Source of the DNA: Peptoniphilus timonensis JC401
Lineage (GTDB): Bacteria; Bacillota; Clostridia; Tissierellales; Peptoniphilaceae
DNA length: 64,000 nt
Direction: 5' to 3'
NCBI RefSeq assembly: GCF_000312025.1
Contig: NZ_HE978595.1
Location: 46,907 to 110,906, forward strand
The translations under genes and the position numbers were made by a program. The notes beneath the pieces are model-generated. The model ran no database searches. It saw only the letters and a program-made list of their open reading frames with translations, and was not told where the DNA came from. Positions 1 through 9,914 of this stretch are shown here, piece after piece (positions within the stretch are counted from its first letter, which is position 1; each line of letters opens with the position of its first letter).

Positions 1-316
1 TTTTATCATAGCCCTTTTCCCTTAATCTTTCAATAGAAATATTTTTAGGACTTCTTCCACTGGCATTAATGCCATAAAGCTTTCCCTCAAAATAAATTAA
101 GGCAAACATATCGGAACCAAGTCCATTTCCTGTTGGCTCAACTACTGGTAGGGTCATTGATGCGGCAAGAGCAGCATCAATGGCATTTCCCCCTTCAAGA
201 AGAATTTTTGCTCCTGCACTAGTTGCGTAGGGAGAAGATGTGGCAACCATTCCATTCTTCCCAAAAATAACTCTTCTTGTTGATGGATAGGGATAGCTAT
301 TATAATTAAATCTCAT
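1..316 (-). CDS. gamma-glutamyltransferase family protein, N-terminal part (runs off the window)
   Basis: The reverse strand encodes about 105 residues starting MRFNYNSYPYPSTRRVIFGK and continuing with GGNAIDAALAASMTLPVVEP and TGNGLGSDMFALIYF. The pattern GGNAxDAAxA followed by the P.xxGxGGD-like segment is the N-terminal signature of gamma-glutamyltransferases, Ntn hydrolases that move or hydrolyse gamma-glutamyl groups of glutathione and related peptides. The catalytic Thr and the small subunit lie outside the window. No signal peptide is visible at the start, so the protein may be cytoplasmic, as in the YwrD-like branch. The ATG is preceded by a GGATGA ribosome binding site. The family is clear; the substrate is not. 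Confidence 0.8.
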   Translation of the reverse strand, partial: MRFNYNSYPYPSTRRVIFGKNGMVATSSPYATSAGAKILLEGGNAIDAALAASMTLPVVEPTGNGLGSDMFALIYFEGKLYGINASGRSPKNISIERLREKGYDK

Positions 317-637
317 AAAATCATCCTCTGTGTTTTATAAAAAAGTAGTGTCTATTTTCTTAAAAAGAAATTAAAAAATCTTATAAATCCATTCTTATTG
401 ATAATACTTCTAAATAATAAATTTTTAGAATTTAAAAATAAACTTATTATGCTTTTATATTTAAAATGAAAATTTACAATTATTTAAGTTTTTCTCAATA
501 ATTTTTATTTTAGCATTTTATAAAAAATATAATGCTCTCAACAAAGATAATTCTATAATTAATTAGTAAATAATTCAACATTAAGAAATTTTAACGCAAA
601 AAAAGAGGCTTCATAATGAAACCTCTTAAAATTTAAT
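317..637. other. AT-rich intergenic region
   Basis: This gap lies between the start of the gamma-glutamyltransferase gene and the end of the small membrane-protein gene. It should carry the promoter of the former. Apart from the terminator at 598-627 I see only AT-rich sequence, no convincing ORF and no structured RNA. Confidence 0.5.
598..627 (-). terminator. rho-independent terminator of the 171-aa protein/nhaC unit
   Basis: On the minus strand AAGAGGTTTCAT pairs with ATGAAGCCTCTT with one G-T wobble and is followed by a run of seven T. It sits about 10 bases after the stop codon at 638. Confidence 0.8.
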
Positions 638-1153
638 TTACCTTTGCCATCTTCTCTTAGTTTTTTTCAATTCTTTTTTGAAATTTTTAAGATTTTCTTT
701 GTATTCATAGGCATCGTAAACTTTTATTTTTTTGTTGTATTTGTGAGCTAAATCAAAAACTCTTTCTTTATCTTCTTCTTTAAAGAAGAATCTTCTTGTC
801 AAATCTCCTTTAGTAAAATAAAGAAGAATTTTACCTGGCTCATTGGGTTTTTTCTCATAAGTAATTGCATCGATTTTTGACCATTCCCAAACTTCATTGG
901 TCTTTGTGATCTTCATATCATTACACATCTCAAGACCCTTGCTAGTCACTGCCACATACTTTTTTGTAAGTAGTGAGAGCAATAATAAGAGTGCCAAGAG
1001 AAGAGTTAGCTTATACTGTGTGAAAATACCCAAGATAATTAATACGGAAGTGACTACATAGGCATATTTTTCAGAAAATGTTTTTCTTGGATTTACATAT
1101 TCGTATTTAATCGCTTCGCTGTCATCATCCCAAGGCAATTTTATCTCTGACAC
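638..1153 (-). CDS. small membrane protein of unknown function
   Basis: 171 residues. A polar N-terminus (about 1-27) is followed by two closely spaced hydrophobic segments at about 30-47 and 48-63, then a soluble C-terminal part (about 66-171) rich in Lys and aromatics, with the predicted beta-strand pattern VAVTSKGLEM...WSKIDAITYE...ILLYFTKG. This layout (two helices plus a PH-like YcxB/bPH fold) is common in small Firmicute membrane proteins, but I do not recognise a named family. The start is GTG with AGAAGTGAT upstream. It lies 41 bases after the nhaC stop, on the same strand and ahead of a terminator, so it is probably cotranscribed with the antiporter. Function unknown. Confidence 0.7.
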   Translation of the reverse strand: MSEIKLPWDDDSEAIKYEYVNPRKTFSEKYAYVVTSVLIILGIFTQYKLTLLLALLLLLSLLTKKYVAVTSKGLEMCNDMKITKTNEVWEWSKIDAITYEKKPNEPGKILLYFTKGDLTRRFFFKEEDKERVFDLAHKYNKKIKVYDAYEYKENLKNFKKELKKTKRRWQR

Positions 1154-1194
1154 ATAATCACTTCTTTCTATAAATATTAGTGAGGAAAGTTTAA

Positions 1195-2731
1195 TTAAGC
1201 ACTAAGTTTTGGAGCTTTTCCTTCTGCTCTTCTTCTTTCAAGAGCTGCCATAGCTACTTCTCTAGCTGCTTCTGGAGATTTAGCTTGTTTCTTCATTGTA
1301 GTCTTACCAAATAGATTTGTATAAGATCCGTCAGCCCAGAATATATTTTTACCAGCAAATGCTGTTACGCAAGCGTAAATTGGGTTTAGTAAGTTAACAA
1401 ATGCAAATGGGAAGAATGCAAGTGGATTAACACCAAGTGTTCTAAATTGGTAAGCACCACAAGCTGTCCATGGGAACATTACTGCCCAAAGAGTACCAGC
1501 ATCTTCAAGTGTTCTTGATAACATGTTTCTTGCAAGACCAAGTTCATCATATTTTGTATCATATAGAGGAGCAGGAACACCGATTCCTAAGAATTGGTCA
1601 CACATTGCTGCGTCACAGAAGATAGATGTAAGCATTGTAGCAAGAACGATTCCACCAACAGAGTTGATTCTATTTTTAATTCCACCAAATAATTTTTCAA
1701 CGATACCACATTTTTCAAGAGCACCACCAAAGGATACTGCAAGAATAATAAGGTTGATTGTCCACATTTGGTTATCCATACCACCTTTAGCAAGAGCACC
1801 ATCAAGGAATTCATTTCCTGTTTCAATTGATGGACCATAGTGTAGGATTGAGAATAAATCTGCTACTGAATATCTTTGTTGGAAGATAAGAGCAAATATA
1901 ATACCAACTGCAACTGAACCAAGTACGCCTGGAAGACCAGGGATTCTAAGAACCATGATTAAAACAATAACTAGAATTGGAAGTAAAACTAGTGGGTTAA
2001 CGTTGAAGTTACCTGCGATTGCTTCTCTAATACCATCAGCAATTGTTGGATCATATCCAGCGCCTGCAATATTCATACCTAAAACAGTATAAATAATAAG
2101 AGATATTAAGAAAACAGGACCAGTTGTAGAAACCATAGCTGCAACGTGGTCAAATAGACCTGTTCCAGCAACACCTGCTGCAAGGTTAGTAGTATCAGAT
2201 AGTGGAGAGAATTTATCTCCAACATATGCTCCAGATATTACCATACCTGCTGTTAGTGCAGGGTTAATTCCAAGACCAGTACCAATTGTCATAAATGCAA
2301 TACCTACAGTTGCTGTTGCAGTCCAAGATGAACCACATGCACAACCAACTACTGCACAAAGTAAGCAACCAACTGGTAGGAATGTTTGTGGTGATATAAA
2401 GTCAAAGTCCATAATAGATAAGAGCTGGAATTGTACCTGAAATCATGAAAGATGATACCAATAGACCTACAGTAAGTAAAATTAAAATTGCATCCAATGT
2501 CGCTGTTATTCTGTCAATAATACCAGACAACATTTCTTCAAAAGTATGTCCGCAAATTACACCAATAGTTACAGTAACTATAAGTGCTATGATTAGTGGC
2601 ATGTGAGCTGCGTCATAAGCCTCATCACTGAATTTGAAAACATATACCATTAGAGCTACCATTGTTATAATAGGTAGTATTGCTTCGAAAAAACTAGGTA
2701 GTCTAACAGCTTTTTGACCGTCGTTCTTCAT
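1195..2731 (-). pseudogene. nhaC: NhaC-family Na+/H+ antiporter, split by a +1 frame change
   Basis: Two overlapping frames together make one NhaC-type antiporter: 2731-2402 codes for the first 109 residues ending GTIPALIYYGL, and 2412-1195 continues DFISPQTFLPVGCLL to the end. The second NhaC in this window (8385-9801) has the same IYYGL segment followed directly by more protein, which shows where the two halves join. Removing one T at 2405-2407 gives 511 residues, normal for the family. Family motifs are present, such as GSSWTATATVGIAFM, GDKFSPLSDTTNLA and SIFCDAAMCDQFLG. NhaC proteins exchange internal H+ or Na+ across the cell membrane, and some relatives exchange organic acids or amino acids. 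The ribosome binding site TAAGGAGG precedes the ATG. The break sequence is CTTTGAC, see the findings. Confidence 0.85.
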
Positions 2732-3231
2732 ATAATTACCTCCTTAAAACATATTGTCGAGCATACCATAAAAAATTTAATATGCCGGCGATACATTATG
2801 TGAAATTTTTGTATCGCTGAAAATGTTTTCTAAGCTAATCTTACTCTACTGGAAGATATAAGTCAACTATATTTTATAAAGATTTTTATCTTACACTTAA
2901 TTTTATACAATAACTTAACTTGATTACATGCTAATTTAATACAGTATAGTGGATGTCTAGCTTTGCCATAGAGTATGCTTTAGCTCTTATTTAGTCTTAG
3001 TTAAAAGCGATGAAAAATTGTATTTTATAGTGTTTATTAATTCCATTTTACTATTAAACTCTATTTTTTTAACAAAATTTCATAAGTTATAAATAAATTT
3101 TCCCTATCAAATCTATAATAAAATCTTTGTGACAAAGTTTTCATAAAACATTTTTTTAATTGGTGATTAAGTCTTTATTTATAGTTTTTACTTTAAAAAT
3201 CTCTTAACTAATATGAATAAAATTATTTTTG
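2732..3231. other. 500-bp AT-rich region upstream of nhaC
   Basis: This gap should contain the promoter of the nhaC operon. It is very AT-rich with no credible ORF. The only distinct structure I see is the inverted repeat at 2788-2817. A less AT-rich patch around 2930-3010 has no recognisable coding or RNA signature. Confidence 0.4.
2788..2817. promoter_or_regulatory. 8-bp inverted repeat in the nhaC leader
   Basis: GCGATACA at 2788-2795 and TGTATCGC at 2810-2817 form a perfect inverted repeat with a 14-base spacer, about 60 bases upstream of the nhaC start codon. It is GC-rich compared with its surroundings. It could be a regulator-binding site or a leader hairpin. No T run follows on the minus strand, so it is not a terminator for that strand. 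Confidence 0.5.
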
Positions 3232-3265
3232 TCAAAAAAATAAGAGAGCACACGCTCCCTTATTT
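3232..3265 (-). terminator. rho-independent terminator of hutI
   Basis: On the minus strand AATAAGGGAGC pairs with GCTCTCTTATT around a GTGT loop, followed by a T-rich run. It lies about 25 bases after the hutI stop. Confidence 0.85.
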
Positions 3266-3290
3266 CAATTCATATAAAATTTTTCCAAAA

Positions 3291-4556
3291 TTATTTTACT
3301 AATTTTCTGTCTTCAACAACTAATTCTCCATCAACATAAACTTGTTTACATAGGTTTGTGCCAAAGAAGTAAAGTGTGTAATCAATATTGTGGGCATCAA
3401 AAATTGTAATATTTGCTCTCTTGCCCTTGTCAAAAGATCCAATAGTTTCAGCTCTGTCAACTGAATAAGCAGCATTAATAGTTACTGCATTGTAAACTTC
3501 AATTGGAGTAAGTTTCATTTCAAGACATCCAAGTTGCATGATGAATTGAAGATTTGCTGTTGGACAAGATCCTGGGTTTGAATCTGTACAAAGTGTAATA
3601 GCCATTCCCTTTTCAAGCATCTTTCTTGCTGGAGCATAAGTGTCTAGCATTAATGAGAAAGTTGTTCCAGGAAGTAAGTTTCCTATTACATTTGCCTTTG
3701 ATAGGGTTTCAATTTCTTCTTCATCTACTACCATTAAGTGTTCTGCAGAAACTGCTCCAACCTTAGCAGCTACATCAACACCACCAATGTTTTCAATTTC
3801 ATCAGAGTGAATTCTTAGTTTAAAGCCATGTTCTTTTGCAGCTGTCAAAATTCTTTCAGATTGTTCTGCTGTAAATACTCCCTTTTCACAGAATACGTCA
3901 CAGAATTCTGCAAGATTTCTCTTTGCAACTTCTGGCATCATGTCAATTACAATGTCCACATATTCATCAGAATTGTCTTTATATTTTTCATGAATTACGT
4001 GAGCTGCCATAAAAGTTCTCACAAGTTCTGTTGGAAAATCTTTATTTAATTTTTCAAGAACTTCAAGTTCTTTAAGTTCTGTTTCAAGAGTAATACCATA
4101 ACCACTCTTAGCTTCAACAGTAGTTACACCGTGAACAAGCATGTGTTCAAGAAGATCTCTTGTCTTGTCATAAAGTTCTTCAAAGCTTGCAGATTCAGTA
4201 GCTTTTAATGTGGAAAGAATTCCTCCACCAGCTTCAAGAATTTCAAGATATTCCATACCGTTAAGCTTCATTGCAAATTCATTTTCACGACTTCCACCAT
4301 ATACTAGGTGAGTGTGAGCATCTATAAGACCTGGAGTTGCAACTTTTCCAGTAAGATCAACTATTTCTGTATTGTCATCTTTTAGATTTTCGTAGCCATT
4401 TCCTTCGCCAACTTCTAGAATTTTGCCATCTTTAATTGCGATATAAGCATTTTCTAAAATTTCTGCTTCATTCATTTCTTCGCCTCTTAGAGGTCTACCT
4501 ATATCCTTAGGTGAAAAAACTTGATCAAGATTAACTAAAATTTTATCCGCTTTCAT
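3291..4556 (-). CDS. hutI: imidazolonepropionase
   Basis: 421 residues, the usual length. HutI hydrolyses 4-imidazolone-5-propanoate to N-formimino-L-glutamate, the third step of histidine breakdown, in the cytoplasm. Amidohydrolase-superfamily features are visible: the metal-binding [14 protein letters not shown] near residue 80, AAHVIHEKY near 185, RIHSDE near 248, SAEHL near 270 and TDSNPGSC near 325. The ATG is preceded by ATTAAGGAGG. It is transcribed divergently from hutU, its pathway predecessor. The histidase hutH and the formiminoglutamate-processing gene are not in this window. Confidence 0.97.
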   Translation of the reverse strand: MKADKILVNLDQVFSPKDIGRPLRGEEMNEAEILENAYIAIKDGKILEVGEGNGYENLKDDNTEIVDLTGKVATPGLIDAHTHLVYGGSRENEFAMKLNGMEYLEILEAGGGILSTLKATESASFEELYDKTRDLLEHMLVHGVTTVEAKSGYGITLETELKELEVLEKLNKDFPTELVRTFMAAHVIHEKYKDNSDEYVDIVIDMMPEVAKRNLAEFCDVFCEKGVFTAEQSERILTAAKEHGFKLRIHSDEIENIGGVDVAAKVGAVSAEHLMVVDEEEIETLSKANVIGNLLPGTTFSLMLDTYAPARKMLEKGMAITLCTDSNPGSCPTANLQFIMQLGCLEMKLTPIEVYNAVTINAAYSVDRAETIGSFDKGKRANITIFDAHNIDYTLYFFGTNLCKQVYVDGELVVEDRKLVK

Positions 4557-5009
4557 ATTTCCTCCTTAATTTTTACATCCATTATATTTTCATTATACCC
4601 AAGAGAATTTTAAAATAAAGAAAAAACACTAAAATAAAATTTCTAACTTTTTTTAATTCTTCAAATTTTATAAGCTATTAAATTTACTTCAATATAAAAA
4701 TATAAAACAATAAAATAAAAATATAAAAATTTTAAATTTCCCCATAAAATTTTCCTAAAATAACTTAATTTTTTAATTTTTATATAATTATATGGAATTT
4801 TTGAAAACGATTCATTTCATGAGTTATCGTGATAAATCAATCATTTATAATTGTGATGCTTGCTCTATATCTAGCAAATATCACATTCTTTTTACTTTTT
4901 TACAAAACATTTATAAATAAAAATAAAAAAATCAGGAAATTAATTTCCCTTTGTATTTACTTTTTAAAAGTTTTAATTTATAATGTCTAATAAATGGAGG
5001 TTGATAAAA
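4557..5009. other. divergent hutI-hutU promoter region
   Basis: About 450 bp of AT-rich sequence separate the two divergent hut genes and must hold both promoters. A TATAAT-like hexamer occurs at about 4850 on the plus strand, but I could not assign a good -35. A small palindrome lies at 4824-4835. Confidence 0.5.
4824..4835. promoter_or_regulatory. small palindrome in the hutI-hutU intergenic region, candidate operator
   Basis: TTATC-GT-GATAA is an inverted repeat centred between the two divergent genes. Position and symmetry suggest a regulator-binding site, but the arms are short and AT-rich, so chance is a real possibility. Confidence 0.3.
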
Positions 5010-7037
5010 GTGATAAATAATCATAACGCAGACGTTCAAAAGATTATGAAGGTACAAATCAAAAACCTTCCAGAAAAAAAATCTTTTGAACAAGGAATTA
5101 GAAGAGCTCCTGATAGAGGATTTAGACTTTCAAAGGATCAAACTAAAATTGCTCTTAGAAATGCTCTAAGATATATCCCAGAAGAATATCATGAAGAATT
5201 AATTCCTGAATTTTTAGAAGAACTTACTACTAGAGGAAGAATCTACGGATACAGATTCAGACCAGAAGGAAGAATTTACGGTAAACCAATTGATGAATAC
5301 AAGGGAAATTGCTTAGCCGGAAAAGCTTTCCAAGTAATGATTGACAACAACTTAGACTTTGAAGTTGCTTTATATCCATATGAACTTGTAACTTATGGAG
5401 AAACTGGTTCAGTTTGTCACGACTGGATGCAATACAACTTAATCAAACAATATCTTGAAATTATGCACGATGACGAAACTCTTGTTATGGAATCTGGTCA
5501 CCCACTTGGACTATTTAAATCAAGAAAAAACTCTCCAAGAGTTATTATCACTAACGGTCTAATGGTTGGTCTTTATGACAATCTTGACGATTGGGAAATT
5601 GCAGAAGAAATGGGAGTTGCTAACTACGGACAAATGACTGCTGGTGGTTGGATGTACATTGGACCACAAGGTATTGTTCACGGAACTTACAACACTATTC
5701 TTAACGCTGGTAGATTAAAACTTGGTCTTGGCGAAAAAGACAACTTAGCTGGTAAATTATTCGTTTCATCTGGACTTGGTGGAATGAGTGGTGCTCAAGG
5801 TAAAGCCGGAGATATCGCAGGTGCTGTATCTATCATCGCTGAAGTTGATATTTCAAGAATTGAAACTAGACTTGAACAAGGATGGATCAAGAAACTTGCT
5901 GAAACTCCTGAAGAAGCTGTTAAGCTTGCTCAAGATGCTCTTGAAAAGAAAGAAGCTCTTTCTATTGCCTTCCACGGTAATATCGTTGATCTTCTTCACT
6001 ATATGGACAAAAATGACATCCATATTGACCTACTTTCTGACCAAACTTCTTGCCACAACGCATACAATGGTGGTTACTGTCCAGTAGGAATTACTTTCGA
6101 AGAAAGAACTGAACTATTAAGAACTGACATCAAGAAATTCCGTGAACTTGTTGATGAAACTCTTAAACAACACTTTGAAGTTATTAAGAGCCTTACTTCT
6201 AAGGGAACTTACTTCTTCGACTATGGTAACTCTTTCTTAAAAGCTATCTACGATGCTGGAGTTAAAGAAGTTTCTAAGAACGGTAAAGACGATAAAGACG
6301 GATTTATTTGGCCTTCTTATGTTGAAGACATCATGGGACCACTTCTATTTGACTATGGATATGGACCATTCAGATGGGTTTGCCTAAGTGGTAAACACGA
6401 AGACTTAATTGCAACTGACCACGCTGCAATGGAATGTATAGATAAAGACAGAAGATACCAAGATATGGATAACTATATCTGGATCAGAGACGCTGAAAAG
6501 AACCAATTAGTAGTTGGTACTCAAGCAAGAATTCTTTACCAAGATGCTAAGGGTAGAGTTGACATTGCTCTTAAATTCAACGAACTTGTTAGAGAAGGAA
6601 AGATTGGTCCTGTTATGATGGGTCGTGACCACCACGATGTATCTGGTACAGACTCACCATTCAGAGAAACTTCTAACATTAAAGATGGATCTAATGTAAT
6701 GGCTGACATGGCTACTCAATGTTTCGCAGGTAACTGTGCAAGAGGTATGTCTCTTGTTGCTCTTCACAACGGTGGTGGAGTTGGTATTGGTAAATCAATC
6801 AATGGTGGATTTGGTCTAGTACTTGACGGATCTGAAATGGTTGACGAAATCATCAAACTTTCACTTACTTGGGACGTAATGAGTGGTGTTGCTAGACGTA
6901 ACTGGGCTAGAAATGATCACGCAATTGAAGTTTCTAAAGAATTTAACGAAGATAATGAATTCGGACACATTACACTTCCTTACCTTGTTAAGGACGAATT
7001 AATTGATAATGCTGTTGATTCACTTAATATCGACTAA
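5010..7037 (+). CDS. hutU: urocanate hydratase, long form
   Basis: 675 residues from the GTG at 5010. I chose this start because GGAGG at 4996-5000 lies 9 bases upstream; the in-frame ATG at 4983 has no ribosome binding site and lies ahead of that GGAGG. Urocanase adds water to urocanate using tightly bound NAD+ to give imidazolonepropionate, the substrate of HutI. Visible landmarks are SSGLGGMSGAQGKAGDIAG near residue 255 (dinucleotide-binding region), DQTSCHNAYNGGYCPVG near 345 (compare the usual DQTSAHDP...NGYLPxG), and GGVGIGKSINGGFG near 595. Many bacterial urocanases are about 555 residues, so this is a longer form with extra N-terminal and central sequence. It is followed by its own terminator. 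Confidence 0.96.
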   Translation: MINNHNADVQKIMKVQIKNLPEKKSFEQGIRRAPDRGFRLSKDQTKIALRNALRYIPEEYHEELIPEFLEELTTRGRIYGYRFRPEGRIYGKPIDEYKGNCLAGKAFQVMIDNNLDFEVALYPYELVTYGETGSVCHDWMQYNLIKQYLEIMHDDETLVMESGHPLGLFKSRKNSPRVIITNGLMVGLYDNLDDWEIAEEMGVANYGQMTAGGWMYIGPQGIVHGTYNTILNAGRLKLGLGEKDNLAGKLFVSSGLGGMSGAQGKAGDIAGAVSIIAEVDISRIETRLEQGWIKKLAETPEEAVKLAQDALEKKEALSIAFHGNIVDLLHYMDKNDIHIDLLSDQTSCHNAYNGGYCPVGITFEERTELLRTDIKKFRELVDETLKQHFEVIKSLTSKGTYFFDYGNSFLKAIYDAGVKEVSKNGKDDKDGFIWPSYVEDIMGPLLFDYGYGPFRWVCLSGKHEDLIATDHAAMECIDKDRRYQDMDNYIWIRDAEKNQLVVGTQARILYQDAKGRVDIALKFNELVREGKIGPVMMGRDHHDVSGTDSPFRETSNIKDGSNVMADMATQCFAGNCARGMSLVALHNGGGVGIGKSINGGFGLVLDGSEMVDEIIKLSLTWDVMSGVARRNWARNDHAIEVSKEFNEDNEFGHITLPYLVKDELIDNAVDSLNID

Positions 7038-7053
7038 TAAATAATCTTAAATT

Positions 7054-7082
7054 GCCCTGCAGGAAACTGTGGGGCTTTTTTT
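7054..7082 (+). terminator. rho-independent terminator of hutU
   Basis: GCCCTGCAG pairs with CTGTGGGGC (two G-T wobbles) around a GAAA tetraloop, followed by seven T. It begins 17 bases after the hutU stop. Confidence 0.92.
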
Positions 7083-7158
7083 ATGTCTATTTCTTTTATT
7101 TTTATAAATTATAAATGTAAAAAATTCATGGTATAATCTACTCATAAAGAGGTGAACT

Positions 7159-7659
7159 ATGAAAAATTATTACTTTAAAGAAAAGTTTTTTAAAATAACA
7201 GACCACTATCCTATCTTAGATGACGATGGAAGAGAAGTTTATTATGTAGACCAAGATTTTAAACTCATTGGCTATAAGGCTAGAATTTCTGATAAAAATA
7301 AAAATCCCATAATAGAAATTGACAAAGAAGTTTTTAGTCTACTTCAAAAATTTAATGTTAATTTTTCTGACGGCAAGTTTATGAGACTTGAGTCAAAGAT
7401 AAGTTTTCTAGTTAGAAAAGTTCAAATAGACTTAAGTGGCGAAAGTTTATATCTAGAAGGAAAATTTCCAGATTTAAATTTTCAAATCTTTAAGGGAGAA
7501 AAAATTATCGGAGAAATCGAAAAAGCTCTTTTTGCCATGGCTGACAGCTACAAATTAAGTGTTTACGACGAAAATTACACAGAAGCCCTACTTGCCATCA
7601 CCCTTTGTCTAAATAATATAAAAGATACTGCTAGAGCCAACGCTAATTCTGCTGGATAA
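7159..7659 (+). CDS. LURP-one-related / tubby C-terminal-like protein
   Basis: 166 residues, no signal peptide or membrane segment. The sequence is a chain of short beta-strand-like segments (MKNYYFKEKFFKITDHYPIL...VYYVDQDFKLIGYKARISD...SFLVRKVQIDLSGESLYLEGKF) ending in a hydrophobic helix near residues 145-158. This pattern matches LURP-one-related (YxjI-type) proteins, which share a barrel plus central helix with the tubby C-terminal domain. Their bacterial function is unknown; phospholipid scrambling or lipid binding has been proposed from the fold. The ATG follows AAGAGGTG. It is a single gene flanked by terminators. Confidence 0.75.
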   Translation: MKNYYFKEKFFKITDHYPILDDDGREVYYVDQDFKLIGYKARISDKNKNPIIEIDKEVFSLLQKFNVNFSDGKFMRLESKISFLVRKVQIDLSGESLYLEGKFPDLNFQIFKGEKIIGEIEKALFAMADSYKLSVYDENYTEALLAITLCLNNIKDTARANANSAG

Positions 7660-7681
7660 ATTAATTTTAAACATTACAATA

Positions 7682-7745
7682 AAAAATCTGCAAAGAAATA
7701 TTAAACACATAAGACTTGTTAATATTCTATGCAGATTTTTATTTT
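7682..7745. terminator. bidirectional terminator between the LURP-one-like gene and apt
   Basis: AAATCTGCA and AATATTAA pair with TTAATATT and TGCAGATTT, giving a long two-part stem with A-rich and T-rich flanks that could stop transcription from both convergent genes. Confidence 0.8.
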
Positions 7746-7761
7746 TGTAAAATTTTTATTT

Positions 7762-8271
7762 TTAGTATTTTATAACTGAATGAACTTTTTCACCTTCAAG
7801 GACTTCTCTTCCCTTTAATCCTTCAAGCTCTGCCAAGAAAACTAGGGATGATACTTCCCCCTTCAAACTTTCAACAAGCTTTAAACAAGCCTTTGAAGTT
7901 CCACCAGTTGCAAGTAAATCATCAACTATTACGATCTTTTCTCCTGGATCTATAGCATCTTCATGGATTTCAATTGAATCTTCGCCGTATTCAAGGTCAT
8001 AGGATTCACTTAACTTGTCCCAGGGAAGTTTACCTGGTTTTCTAACTGGTATAAATCCCTTATTTAGTTTGTAGGCAAGAGCTGCACCAAAGATAAAACC
8101 TCTTGCTTCAATTCCTATTATCTTGTCCACATCACTGTCAATTTTTTCTGCCATTTCGTCCACTGCTTTTTTGAAGGCATCTTTATCCTTTAAAAGAGTT
8201 GTGATGTCCCTAAAAATAACTCCCTCTTTTGGATAATCTTCAATTGCACGAATTGTATCTTTTAATTCCAT
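7762..8271 (-). CDS. apt: adenine phosphoribosyltransferase
   Basis: 170 residues from the ATG at 8271, the standard Apt length. I prefer this start to the upstream in-frame one because GGGGGA lies just before it. Apt makes AMP from adenine and PRPP in purine salvage, in the cytoplasm. The PRPP-binding motif VIVDDLLATGGT is at about 118-129, the FRDITTLLKD segment near 25 and IGIEARGFIFGAALAY near 53. TATACT at 8297-8292 is a likely -10 element. It appears to be a single-gene transcript. Confidence 0.97.
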   Translation of the reverse strand: MELKDTIRAIEDYPKEGVIFRDITTLLKDKDAFKKAVDEMAEKIDSDVDKIIGIEARGFIFGAALAYKLNKGFIPVRKPGKLPWDKLSESYDLEYGEDSIEIHEDAIDPGEKIVIVDDLLATGGTSKACLKLVESLKGEVSSLVFLAELEGLKGREVLEGEKVHSVIKY

Positions 8272-8384
8272 AATTTCCCCCATTCCCTTATAGTATACCA
8301 TCTTTATTAGCCAATAAAAACTTTTAATAAAATCCTTTTAATGGTATAATATGTTAAATTTTGGAATTTATCCAGAGGTGAATT

Positions 8385-9801
8385 ATGAAGAAAAAAGATT
8401 GTAATAAATATGAAAAAGAAGTGAGAAAGGCTAGCTTTGGCGAAGCTAATTTTTACCTTTTTATCCCTCACTATAATTATGTTTATCAGCATAATAAAAT
8501 ATAAAGAGAGTCCTCACATACCAATGTTAATTGGAGTATTAATAGCATCTCTTGTTGCACTTAAAATCGGATACTCTTGGAAGTTTATTGAAAACTCCAT
8601 GATAAAAGGAATTTCTCAAGCTATGCAGTCCATAATTATCTTGGCAATAATTGGAGTTTTAATTGGTGTGTGGATTTTAGCAGGCGTTGTGCCAACAATG
8701 ATTTATTATGGTCTTATGATTTTAAGACCCTCTATTTTTTTAATAGCCACAGTTATAATTACATCAATCACTTCTCTTGCTACTGGCACAAGTTGGGGTA
8801 CTGCTGGAACTATGGGTATTGCCCTTATGGGAATTGCAAGTGGACTTGGCATTCCTGCACCTATTACTGCAGGTGCAGTTTTATCTGGAGCTAATTTCGG
8901 AGACAAAATGAGTCCCCTATCTGATACAACTAATCTTGCACCAGCTATGGCAGGTACAGACGTATTTACTCACATAAAATCTATGTTTAAACCAACAATT
9001 ATTGCCTATGTTTTAACTCTAATAATTTTTGGGATCTTATCTATTAAATATAAGGGGTCTTCTGCAGATTTATCTAATGTAAGTGTAATTGCAAAGGGAC
9101 TAAAGGATAATTTTACAATTACTCCAGTTTTATTGCTGGCTCCCATAGTTGTAATAATTTCTATTGCTAAAAAACTTCCAGCAGTTCCTGGGATAACTCT
9201 CGGCATAATTATCGCTGCTATCTTAGGACCAATTTATCAAGATATAAATTTTGGGGATATTTTATCAGCAGGTCTAAATGGTTTTGTTTCAAATACTGGG
9301 CTTGAAGCAGTGGATAAACTTTTAACTACAGGTGGACTAAACAACATGATGTCTTCCATTTCTCTTACAATAATCGCCATGATGTTTGGTGGAATTGCTG
9401 AAGAAACGGGAATCCTTGAATCCATTGTAAAAAAATTCCTTCACAAGGTAAAATCACTAGTTGGACTTGTAATTTCTACAATTTTAACTTGCCTATTTAC
9501 AAATGCAACTATGCCTGAACAGTACATCTCTATTGTTGTTCCTGGCAGAATGTTTAAAAATGAATATAAGGAAAGAAATCTTGACCCAGTATTGTTGTCA
9601 TCAACTCTAGAATCAGGAGGAACTGTGACATCTGCCATGATACCTTGGAATACTTGTGGAACTTATATGTCCACTGTTCTCGGAGTATCCACTGTTCACT
9701 ATCTTCCTTTCCTAGTTTCTAATTTGTTAATGCCCCTTGTTCAAGTAATTGTTGTGGCAATAGAAGCTAATAAATATAAGTTAGATGCAAATTCAAAATA
9801 A
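8385..9801 (+). pseudogene. nhaC: NhaC-family Na+/H+ antiporter, N-terminus displaced by a frame change
   Basis: The ATG at 8385 has a strong site (AGAGGTG) and encodes MKKKDCNKYEKEVRKASFGEA, which reads like a normal NhaC N-terminus, but its frame closes at about 8504. The rest of the antiporter runs in the +1 frame to 9801 and could by itself start only at TTG 8437 with poor signals. Deleting one base in GCTAATTTTTACC (about 8444-8452) joins them into 471 residues. Motifs include TGTSWGTAGTMGIALMGIAS, NFGDKMSPLSDTTNLAPAMA and FTNATMPEQY. TATAAT is at 8345-8350. NhaC relatives exchange Na+ for H+ or for small organic ions; the substrate cannot be read from the sequence. It is about 28 percent shorter in loops than the 511-residue paralogue only at the termini; the core aligns by eye. 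Confidence 0.85.
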
Positions 9802-9857
9802 AATATAAATTATAAAGAAAACTTTTATATATTTTCACATAAAGATTCTTTCACCAA

Positions 9858-9885
9858 TTGAAAAGTCACCTCTTTTTGATATAAT
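9858..9885 (+). promoter_or_regulatory. sigma-A-type promoter of the formate/nitrite transporter gene
   Basis: TTGAAA at 9858-9863, a 16-base spacer, then TATAAT at 9880-9885, about 30 bases before the start codon. Confidence 0.75.
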
Positions 9886-9914
9886 GTTTAATGGAATAAA
9901 AAAAGAGGTGTGAT

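Noticed and set aside
4983-5009. ATG at 4983 as the hutU start
   Set aside because: It precedes the only good ribosome binding site (4996-5000), which points to GTG 5010.
8437-9801. TTG at 8437 as the true start of the second NhaC
   Set aside because: The upstream ATG at 8385 has a strong ribosome binding site and encodes a family-like N-terminus, so a frame break explains the sequence better than a weak internal TTG start.
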